Part shown: positions 18,827-25,584 of the stretch, one piece after another
Layout: each line of letters begins with the position of its first letter
Position numbering within the stretch: position 1 is the first letter of the stretch
From: Paraburkholderia sp. DHOC27
Lineage (GTDB): Bacteria > Pseudomonadota > Gammaproteobacteria > Burkholderiales > Burkholderiaceae
Direction of reading: 5' to 3'
Assembly (NCBI RefSeq): GCF_003429005.1
Contig: NZ_QVQV01000001.1
Span: 1,741,431-1,805,430, forward strand
Length of the DNA: 64,000 nucleotides
The notes under the pieces: model-generated
Told to the model about the DNA's origin: nothing
The model's input: the letters and a program-made list of their open reading frames with translations, nothing else
Databases searched by the model: none
Made by a program: the position numbers and the translations under genes

Positions 18827-20221
18827 CTACCGGGCCGCGGCAGCGAGCGGACGACGGCCGCTGGCGTCCGCCGGGTCCACGGGTGTGAACACAGGCGTCT
18901 CGTCCGTGGCGACACCCGGGCCCGCGTAAATCAGTTTGAGAATGTAGTAAAGCCCGGTGCCGAACACCAGGAAATAGACCATGACGAAGATCAGCAGCGA
19001 GACGCCCGCGCTTTGCGCCGTCAGCGGCGATACGGCGTCCCTGGTGCGCAGCACGCCATAGACCACCCACGGCTGACGCCCCACCTCAGTGGTAATCCAG
19101 CCGGCAATCAGCGAAACGACGCCGGCAGGTCCCATGATGACCGTGAGCCATTGATACGGGCGAAACTCATACAGTTTGCCGCCGCGCCGCAGCAGTGCGC
19201 CGAGCAACGCCAGCAGAATCATCGCGATGCCGAGGCCCGCCATGATGCGAAAGGTCCAGAAAATCACCGAAGAATTCGGGCGGTCTTCTTTGGGGAATTC
19301 CTTGAGGCCGCGAATCTCGCCGTCCCAGCTATGCGTGAGAATCAGGCTGCCCAGATGCGGCACCTTGATCGCGTAGCGCGTTTCTTCAGCCTGCATGTCG
19401 GGAAAGCCGATCAGATTGAGGGACGTGCCGCCTTTTTCCGTTTCCCACAGTCCCTCAATGGCGGCGATCTTGGCAGGCTGATACTTGCGCGTATTCAAAC
19501 CGTGCTGGTCACCCACGAAAGCCTGGATGGGCGCGAGAAACAGCAGCAGCCACAGCGCCATCGAATACATGGTCTTCACTTCGGGGTCGCGTCGGCCGCG
19601 CAGCAGATGCCATCCACCGGTCGCGGCGACAACCATCGCGGCCACGATGAACGCGGCCATCGTCATATGCGCGAGGCGGTAGGGAAACGAAGGATTGAAG
19701 ATGATTGCGAGCCAGTTTTCGGGAACGACATGGCCGTCCTGGATCGAGAAACCGCGTGGCGTTTGCATCCAGCTATTGGACGCGAGAATCCAGAAGGTCG
19801 AGATCAGCGTGCCGGTTGCGACCAGCAGGGTCGCAGCGAAATGCGCCTTCGGTCCGACTTTTTCCCAACCGAACAGCATGATGCCGAGGAAGCCCGCTTC
19901 GAGAAAGAAAGCGGTCATGACTTCGTAGGTGAGCAGCGGACCGGTGATCGGTCCGGCAAAGCGCGCAAAGCCGGACCAGTTGGTGCCGAACTGATACGCC
20001 ATCACCACGCCCGACACCACCCCCATGCCAAAGCCCACCGCGAAGATTCTCGCCCAGTACATGCACAGCACCTTGTAGTGCGGCTTGCCCGTTTTGAAGT
20101 AGCAGCCTTCGAGAACGGCGAGAAAACTGGCAAGCCCGATGCTGAGCGCCGGAAAGATGATGTGAACGGCTACCGTGAAGGCAAACTGCAGCCGTGACAG
20201 ATCAAGCGCATTGGCATCCAT
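18827..20221 (-). CDS. cioA: Cytochrome bd-type quinol oxidase subunit I (CIO type)
   Basis: A 464-residue CydA/CioA protein. Visible are the haem-ligating His in VAVHIIFPAL, GWITTEVGRQPWVVYG near the C-terminus, and a short quinol loop, as in cyanide-insensitive oxidases rather than long-loop E. coli CydA. The ATG at 20221 (MDANALDLSRLQFAF) begins the conserved part and aligns with the partial paralogue at 1-143. It reduces oxygen without proton pumping, which suits low oxygen or respiratory inhibition. Palindrome site B lies 216 bases upstream. Confidence 0.95.
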   Translation of the reverse strand: MDANALDLSRLQFAFTVAVHIIFPALSIGLASFLAVLEGCYFKTGKPHYKVLCMYWARIFAVGFGMGVVSGVVMAYQFGTNWSGFARFAGPITGPLLTYEVMTAFFLEAGFLGIMLFGWEKVGPKAHFAATLLVATGTLISTFWILASNSWMQTPRGFSIQDGHVVPENWLAIIFNPSFPYRLAHMTMAAFIVAAMVVAATGGWHLLRGRRDPEVKTMYSMALWLLLFLAPIQAFVGDQHGLNTRKYQPAKIAAIEGLWETEKGGTSLNLIGFPDMQAEETRYAIKVPHLGSLILTHSWDGEIRGLKEFPKEDRPNSSVIFWTFRIMAGLGIAMILLALLGALLRRGGKLYEFRPYQWLTVIMGPAGVVSLIAGWITTEVGRQPWVVYGVLRTRDAVSPLTAQSAGVSLLIFVMVYFLVFGTGLYYILKLIYAGPGVATDETPVFTPVDPADASGRRPLAAAAR

Positions 20222-20534
20222 CAGGGTCACCCTTTTATAGTCAGGCGCAAACCGGCTTGAGCTGCCCGCGCCTGGTTTTGCGAAGGTTCGATGCGGGACT
20301 TTCCATGAGGGCGGAGACGGCGATCGCGCCATCGGTGCAGCGGGCAAGCTGGTGCTCTCACTAGGCGCATACTAGCGGGAGCCGTCCACTGAAGAAATCC
20401 TACTGCGGTATCGCTAAAGCCCAAGCGGTTGTCTGCACCCTATACCGATGTATAGGGTTCCTTTGTATTTGCCCTGCGGCGATTGCCACGCAAACGTTTT
20501 ATGGCGTAACGTGTTCACTGTGTCGATACGTGTT
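20222..20534. other. Intergenic region upstream of cioA
   Basis: This 313-base gap between the receiver gene and cioA contains palindrome site B at 20438-20457. No FNR-type box or gene is evident. Confidence 0.55.
20438..20457. promoter_or_regulatory. Candidate operator, palindrome family site B (perfect)
   Basis: CCCTATAC-CGAT-GTATAGGG: perfect 8-base arms, extended to 9 by flanking A and T, with a 4-base spacer. It lies 216 bases before the cioA start codon. It defines the consensus used for the other sites. Confidence 0.7.
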
Positions 20535-20906
20535 TCAGGGCGGCCCGATTACCTGCTGGACGATGGCAAGTATTACGTTGGAATCGACGGGCTTCGGCAG
20601 GTACGCGAGCGCGCCGTTGGCGAGCGCCACCGTCTCATCCTGCGCGGAAGGGTAGCCGGTAATGAAGATGGTCGGCGGAGCGTGGCCGGTGGCCAGCATA
20701 TGCGCATGCATGGCAATGCCGGACATGCCCGGCATGGTGACGTCCGAGATCAGGCACCGCGTGCGGCGCGCGGCGCCTGAATCGAGAAATGCTTCGGCGG
20801 AATCGAACGACAGCACTTCCCATCCGATAGACCGGATAAGATTTGCGATTGCCTCCCGAACCAATTCGTCGTCTTCCACTATGGACACAAGAGCGGCAGG
20901 AGTCAC
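20535..20906 (-). CDS. Stand-alone response-regulator receiver protein
   Basis: A 123-residue receiver domain with no output domain. From a GTG start at 20906 (GAGGG six to seven bases upstream) the acidic pocket is EDDE at 11-14, the phospho-acceptor Asp55 is in LISDVTMPG, the switch Thr is in FITGYP and Lys105 is in LPKPV. It is of FixJ type (alpha-5 edge as in NodW/FixJ). Single receivers often act as phosphate sinks or shuttles. An ATG at 20945 is an alternative start. Divergent from the FixJ-like gene at 21231. Confidence 0.85.
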   Translation of the reverse strand: MTPAALVSIVEDDELVREAIANLIRSIGWEVLSFDSAEAFLDSGAARRTRCLISDVTMPGMSGIAMHAHMLATGHAPPTIFITGYPSAQDETVALANGALAYLPKPVDSNVILAIVQQVIGPP

Positions 20907-21230
20907 GCGGTCCCTCGGACAGGCCCCGCGAACGAACCGCGGCAACCCGGTGGGTTATGAGATTTTCTTTCTTCAGGATAATTCCAAAGAATCACGGGGA
21001 TAACCATACGTTGGTATAAGTTATGTGGGCCACCCAACGTTGCAGCGAGCGCGCTGAAATGAGTCGAACGAAGCATCGGGCCGCAGGCCGCGAAAGCGGG
21101 CCGCGGTTTCGTGCAGCCGTTACAATGAGAGCAGGGGCGCGCAGGCTACATGCGGAGCTTGCATGCGCTGCCTGTCATGCTTGACCGGTAAGCTTTCTAT
21201 AACACCAGGCGTGGGCTAACGAGGAGTCGG
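20907..21230. other. Divergent region between receiver and FixJ-like genes
   Basis: This 324-base gap carries palindrome site C at 21002-21021, placed where it could serve both directions. No other feature seen. Confidence 0.5.
21002..21021. promoter_or_regulatory. Candidate operator, palindrome family site C
   Basis: AACCATAC-GTTG-GTATAAGT matches consensus arms at 5 and 6 of 8 positions, with identical core TAC-N4-GTA. It lies 209 bases before the FixJ-like start at 21231 and 95 bases before the receiver start at 20906. Confidence 0.45.
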
Positions 21231-21905
21231 ATGACAACCACGACGAAAACGGCTTCGGGTGACGATGGGTCTCTCCCCCCATCAATCGTCTATATCATCG
21301 ACGACGACGAAGACGTCAGACAATCACTAGGCAGCCTTCTACGCTCGGTCGGTCATCGCGTGGAGGTGTTCAACTCGCCGCATGAATTCGTCGACGCCCG
21401 ACGCGAGAACATTCCAAGCTGCCTGATTCTCGACGTGCGCCTGCGCGGCGAGAGCGGTCTCGCGTTTCAGCAGTCCATTACGAAAATAGCGCCGCATATC
21501 CCCATCCTCTTCATTACGGGCTATCCCGACTTCGAAATGTCGGTGAAGGCGATGAAAGCGGGCGCGATGGATTTCTTCTCCAAGCCGGTGCGCGAGCAGG
21601 AAATGCTCGACGCCGTCACGCAGGCCTTGCGGCGCGACGCCGAGCGTCTCTCGTTCGAGTCGTCCACGGCCGAACTGCGCGGCCGCTATGAATCGTTGAC
21701 GCCCAAAGAGCGTGAGGTGCTGGAGTTCGTGCTCGCCGGATTGCTCAACAAGCAGATCGCCTACGAGATGCATGTGAGTGAAATCACTGTGAAGCTGCAT
21801 CGCGGCCAGGTCATGCGCAAGCTGGGCGCGCAATCGGTGGTGGATCTGGTGGGCCAGGCGCAGTTGCTCGGGCTCAAGCCGCGCACGCCGTCACGTCGCT
21901 CATGA
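21231..21905 (+). CDS. FixJ/NarL-type response regulator
   Basis: A 224-residue DNA-binding regulator. The receiver (about 18-135) has the acidic DDDED pocket at 24-28, phospho-Asp68 (LILDVRL), Thr96 (FITGYPD) and Lys118 (SKPV). The LuxR-type helix-turn-helix (about 150-212) has LTPKEREVLEFVLAGLLNKQIAYEM and VSEITVKLHRGQVMRKLGA. It is like NodW/FixJ/TodT regulators, activated by a PAS-type or hybrid kinase. A candidate for binding the CCCTATAC-N4-GTATAGGG palindrome, one copy of which lies upstream of its own gene. Confidence 0.92.
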   Translation: MTTTTKTASGDDGSLPPSIVYIIDDDEDVRQSLGSLLRSVGHRVEVFNSPHEFVDARRENIPSCLILDVRLRGESGLAFQQSITKIAPHIPILFITGYPDFEMSVKAMKAGAMDFFSKPVREQEMLDAVTQALRRDAERLSFESSTAELRGRYESLTPKEREVLEFVLAGLLNKQIAYEMHVSEITVKLHRGQVMRKLGAQSVVDLVGQAQLLGLKPRTPSRRS

Positions 21906-21940
21906 ACCTGAGCGCCGCGTCTCCTCGCAGGACGCGTTCA

Positions 21941-21960
21941 CCCTAAACCAAAGTATAGGG
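21941..21960. promoter_or_regulatory. Candidate operator, palindrome family site D
   Basis: CCCTAAAC-CAAA-GTATAGGG: one mismatch in 16 arm positions to site B, with the same flanking A and T. It lies 159 bases before the DUF3331-like gene at 22120. Confidence 0.65.
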
Positions 21961-22119
21961 TTCGCGAGGTTTTTTCACCGAGTCGCAACCCATTGTAGGG
22001 CTGGTCCGTCGCCTCACACAGCGATATCGTGAACCTGCTGCTCCCCTCGACGCATGCCATTCGATGCGCAGGTCGGGGTGGATAGCCGTGGGAAACGTAT
22101 CTGTTGAAAGGAGGCGCAG

Positions 22120-22611
22120 ATGCTGCAAGATGCAAACGCCGTCGACCCGTGGACGCGCACAATTGACCTTCTGTCTTTACCCGCAGGTGTTCGACCCGTC
22201 ATCGACGAAGCGGTCGACTGGGCCAGACACAGAACGCTGACGGAGAAGTGCTCCTCGCGCTGGGGGCCGTTCGTGCGCGTGGTCGATCGTCCCAGCGCAT
22301 TGACCGTGACACTCGACTGGCGCGATTCGACCAAGTGCTGTTATCGCGAGCAGTTGTGGGTGGCCGGCCGGGCGCGCGTGTCGGGCCGCTGTGCGATGAG
22401 CGGCGCGCCGATCCTTCCCGGCGACGACATCTTCCGGCCGCGTCCCGCGCGTCCCGCGCCGCGCAACGTCAGCGCGATGGTGCTGGCCGCCGCGGTCGAT
22501 GCGTACGTGGCGTGCGAGACGCTCTACGGGCCGCGTGGCGTGCAATGCAACGACAGCGAGGTGGCGTTGGCCGTGGCGGAGCCGCTGGTCAAGGACCTGC
22601 GCGAAGCGTGA
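22120..22611 (+). CDS. DUF3331-like protein
   Basis: A 163-residue soluble protein. The segment SRWGPFVRVVDRPSALTVTLDWRDSTKC, then AGRARVSGRCAMSGAPILPGDDIFRPRPARPAP, fits the Burkholderia-centred DUF3331 family as I remember it. Paired cysteines (KCC, RCAMSG) could bind metal. AAAGGAGG is well placed before the ATG. Function unknown. Palindrome site D upstream suggests control with cioA and the FixJ-like gene. Confidence 0.8.
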   Translation: MLQDANAVDPWTRTIDLLSLPAGVRPVIDEAVDWARHRTLTEKCSSRWGPFVRVVDRPSALTVTLDWRDSTKCCYREQLWVAGRARVSGRCAMSGAPILPGDDIFRPRPARPAPRNVSAMVLAAAVDAYVACETLYGPRGVQCNDSEVALAVAEPLVKDLREA

Positions 22612-23117
22612 GTGAGTGACAGGGGCGCAGGTGCTGCACTCGCATGCGGCATCTGCGCTAGCTGCGCTACCCGCGTGAGCCTCTTTCAGGCGAACAATGC
22701 ACCGGCTGCGTGCACGCCACCGCAATGGCAAATGGCGAACTGCCGAACCTTTCGGCAGGTGGCGACAATATGGACTATAGTCGGTCGAAGGCGTGTCATA
22801 TTCGACCAGCAGACTAGCGCTCAGCACACGCGCTGCGCCGCTGCGTCGCTGCGTCGCCGTCATCCCCGCTCTTCATGACTCGCCCTCGCGCCGGCATCAG
22901 CCACCCGCCGCCGGAACGGCGATGGCATGGCATGGCATGGCATGGCATGGCATGCGCGGCCGCACGCAATGATGCGATACCTGGCAAAGCGCTTTTAAAA
23001 AGACGCTCAAACAATATCCGCAATACCCGCGTTATTTGTCGTCAATTTTCGCAGCCGAATGTCCTCGCCGTGGGCGCGCGACTATATTATAGGTAGTGGG
23101 TTTTCGAGGACACGACA
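22612..23117. other. Intergenic region with a pentanucleotide repeat
   Basis: This 506-base gap before the second FixJ-like gene contains a small hairpin (TGCCGAA-CCT-TTCGGCA, 22741-22757), a GACTATAGTC palindrome at 22774-22783 and the pentanucleotide repeat at 22922-22954. TATTAT near 23085 may be a -10 element. No gene is supported. Confidence 0.5.
22922..22954. repeat. Simple repeat (ATGGC)n, n about 6.6
   Basis: Six full copies of ATGGC plus ATG in direct tandem, about 165 bases before the FixJ-like start at 23118. Such microsatellites change length by slippage; here it could alter promoter spacing. Confidence 0.9.
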
Positions 23118-23795
23118 GTGAATGGCAATCTGGCTGAGCGAGCGAGTTGCGAAGCGCCGACGGTCTTCGTCGTGGATGATGATGAAGACATGCGGGATTC
23201 GCTGGGGCAACTGCTGAGATCCGTCGGCATGCAGGCGAATATCTATTCCTATGGTGAAGCACTGATCGAAGCCCTGACCAATGGTCCGGTCAGCAAAGGG
23301 CCCGCGTGCATCGTGCTCGACGTTCGACTCAAAGGCCTTAGCGGCCTCATGGTGCAACAGGAGTTGTCGCGGCGCAGTGTGCCGCATCCGGTCATTTTCA
23401 TTACCGGTCATGGCGATATCGTCATGACCGTCAAGGCGATGAAGGCCGGCGCGGTGGATTTTCTGACCAAGCCGCTGCGCGATCAGGACCTGCTGGAAGC
23501 CATTGCCGAAGCGGTCGAGCAGGACCGGCTGCGGCTCTGCAATGCAAGCGCGCTGCAGGACCTGCGCGATTGCTGGCTGGCACTCACGCCACGGCAAAAA
23601 CAGGTGATGCAGTGCCTCGCGCGCGGCATGCCGGTCAACCACATCGCCGATGAACTGGGCGTTAGCGAAATCACGGTGAAGATCTATCGCGGCGAGAGCA
23701 TGAAACGGCTCGGCGCGAGGACGCTCACTGAGTTCTTCCAGAAAGCCAAGCTGCTTGGACTCGAAGTGGTGAGCGCGAGTCCGTTGCAGGGCTGA
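23118..23795 (+). CDS. FixJ/NarL-type response regulator
   Basis: A 225-residue paralogue of the regulator at 21231. The receiver has acidic residues at 20-23, phospho-Asp68 (IVLDVRL), Thr96 (FITGHGD) and Lys118 (TKPL). The LuxR helix-turn-helix carries LTPRQKQVMQCLARGMPVNHIADEL and VSEITVKIYRGESMKRLGA. The start is GTG at 23118 with GAGGA eight bases upstream. It converges with the histidine kinase at 23855 across 59 bases, which is its most obvious partner. Confidence 0.92.
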   Translation: MNGNLAERASCEAPTVFVVDDDEDMRDSLGQLLRSVGMQANIYSYGEALIEALTNGPVSKGPACIVLDVRLKGLSGLMVQQELSRRSVPHPVIFITGHGDIVMTVKAMKAGAVDFLTKPLRDQDLLEAIAEAVEQDRLRLCNASALQDLRDCWLALTPRQKQVMQCLARGMPVNHIADELGVSEITVKIYRGESMKRLGARTLTEFFQKAKLLGLEVVSASPLQG

Positions 23796-23854
23796 TCGAT
23801 GCGGGCTTCGAATTCGCCCAGCAGCGCGCGAGGCCTGCGCGAATAACCGCACAC

Positions 23855-24661
23855 TCAAGCGGCGCCGCTATCTGTGGCGACTTTGTCGAGCGTGAAAGTA
23901 AACCGCAAACCGAATGGGCGCATCTTGTCGACCCACATCGTGCCGCCGTGCGCTTCGACGATTCGCTTGCATATCGGCAAGCCCATGCCCACGCCGTGGG
24001 GCTTGCTCGTGACGAAGGGCTGAAACAGCGTTTCTTCACAACCTGGCGCGAGACCTGGTCCCGAATCCGTCACGGAGATGACGACTTCGTTGTCCGCCTC
24101 CACGGACGCGATGTGAATGACACGCGCCCGGCCGCTCATTCCAGCCATTGCTTCGAGCGCGTTGACGAGCAGATTGTCGACCACCTGCTGGATCTGCACG
24201 CGGTCGCCCATCACGTAACACGGCGTGCTCATGCCGGCGAACACCACTTCGACATCCAGCTCGTCGAGGCGCGCACGGGACAGTTGAACCACTTCGCGGA
24301 TGGCGGAATGGAGGTCGAAGGTCTCGGCGGGTGTTTTCAGATGACTCGTCAGCGAACGCAGCTCGTCGATGATCTTGCGCGCGCGCATCGCGCAACTGCG
24401 CACCTTTTCCAGACTGATGATGGCTTCTTCGAAGTTCGGTGCATCGCGCTGAAGCCAACGAAGGCCGGCGCTGGACGATGCGTCGATGGCGCTCAGGGGC
24501 TGGCTCATCTCATGGGCGATGGAGGCCACCAGCGCGTCGATGGCGGCGACCCGAGACGCCTGGGAAAGTGCGCACTGCACCTCACGCAGGTCGGCCTCGC
24601 GGGGCGTCTCTGAAGTCACGGCCGGATGCGCGATGGCGCGCGCCTTCTTCTCACTCGACAT
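23855..24661 (-). CDS. Histidine kinase without sensor domain
   Basis: A 268-residue kinase consisting only of a dimerisation helix with the phospho-acceptor His50 (SIAHEMSQPL) and a HATPase domain (DNLLVNALEAM, DSGPGLAPG, GVGMGLPICKRIVEAHGG). It lacks membrane segments and PAS or GAF input, so it may be driven by a partner protein. Sequence type (FixL/NodV-like) matches the neighbouring FixJ-like regulators and the kinase end of the giant protein at 33081. Convergent with the regulator at 23118. Confidence 0.9.
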   Translation of the reverse strand: MSSEKKARAIAHPAVTSETPREADLREVQCALSQASRVAAIDALVASIAHEMSQPLSAIDASSSAGLRWLQRDAPNFEEAIISLEKVRSCAMRARKIIDELRSLTSHLKTPAETFDLHSAIREVVQLSRARLDELDVEVVFAGMSTPCYVMGDRVQIQQVVDNLLVNALEAMAGMSGRARVIHIASVEADNEVVISVTDSGPGLAPGCEETLFQPFVTSKPHGVGMGLPICKRIVEAHGGTMWVDKMRPFGLRFTFTLDKVATDSGAA

Positions 24662-24931
24662 GTCGCCGTGCTCCGATGCGTCGCTAAATGTCTAACGGTA
24701 CAACTATTTTTTCAGGTTTGCGAGAGCGGAAAAACCTTGTTGCATTGGAGCAGCGCTGCCGTCATGTTTCGCCAGCGGCACGGAGCGGCTGTCGCCAGGC
24801 CCGCGCGGCCCTGCAAGGTCGCAGCGTGTCTGCGCTGTGTCCAGGCCCAGGCACACGCAATACGTTGATTTGCAGACGAACCCGTGACGAAGACGCTACG
24901 GGTTATTGCCGTGCATCACGTGTGCGCCACG

Positions 24932-25198
24932 TTATTGCTTTGGCCCGCTCGACACGCCAACAGGCGGCGTTGCAGCTTCGCCGGACTGTGCCGTCCAGCC
25001 GGCCACGCCACCGGTATCCGTCGCGCTTTGCGTACCATTCGCAGTACCAACCGTCTTCGCACAATGACGATGGCGCGGGAAGGTCGAACCCGCATCGGGA
25101 TGATAGAACGGCGCGGGTCCGTAGCCGCTGGCTTGCGCGGACGACATCATGGAGGCCGACGCTGTGACGAACAGCACAGCGGCAATCGTTCGTTTCAT
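24932..25198 (-). CDS. Small secreted hypothetical protein
   Basis: An 88-residue protein with a signal peptide (MKRTIAAVLFVTASASMMSSAQA) and a low-complexity mature part rich in Gly, Ser and Thr (YGPAPFYHPD...). GGAGGTG seven bases before the ATG at 25198 supports expression. No family recognised. It is divergent from the efflux operon at 25585. Confidence 0.65.
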   Translation of the reverse strand: MKRTIAAVLFVTASASMMSSAQASGYGPAPFYHPDAGSTFPRHRHCAKTVGTANGTQSATDTGGVAGWTAQSGEAATPPVGVSSGPKQ

Positions 25199-25584
25199 GG
25201 TGCACCTCCAGTTGACGCGCAGACCACGCCGGACCACGCCACACCTCGATGGGACGCAGACCACAGCCCCGTTGGCAGCGCGGCCAACGGGGTGCCGGCC
25301 CGTCTATCCGGTGCCGTGCAGTGTCACCGCATTGTCGGGTTGGCGCGAACGCTTGTCTTTCCTGATCGCACGCCGGCTCATTGCCACGCACTCAACAATT
25401 CAGGCGCCAGGCCATGCATGTCCCACCCGCTAAGGAGGATAGTTTGCATCGGCAATTCCCCGTTGATTGTCGAAAGAGTGCCAGCGTCCTTACGCTGTAG
25501 TATCGAACACACTGCGGCTTCCGGTGGGCACCTGGCGGCATCGACGAACACTAACAGACGGATGACTGATCGAGGTCCACAGAC
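25199..25584. other. Divergent region before the efflux operon
   Basis: This 386-base gap contains an inverted repeat, CCCCGTTGGC at 25267-25276 and GCCAACGGGG at 25283-25292 (loop of six). There is no T-tract, so an operator or mRNA leader structure is as likely as a terminator. No LysR-type regulator is adjacent. Confidence 0.5.

Noticed and set aside
18773-20197. A 474-residue frame antisense to cioA
   Set aside because: It is rich in His, Arg and Gln and is the shadow of a strongly coding GC-rich gene on the other strand.
22774-22783. GACTATAGTC as another copy of the window's palindrome
   Set aside because: It has no 4-base spacer and lacks the TAC-N4-GTA core.
23078-23096. ACTATATTATAGG as a palindrome-family site
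   Set aside because: Its centre and spacing differ; more likely part of a promoter -10 region.
22875-23096. A 73-residue frame across the ATGGC repeat
   Set aside because: It has no ribosome site, a low-complexity repeat and no conservation signal; the repeat is better read as intergenic.
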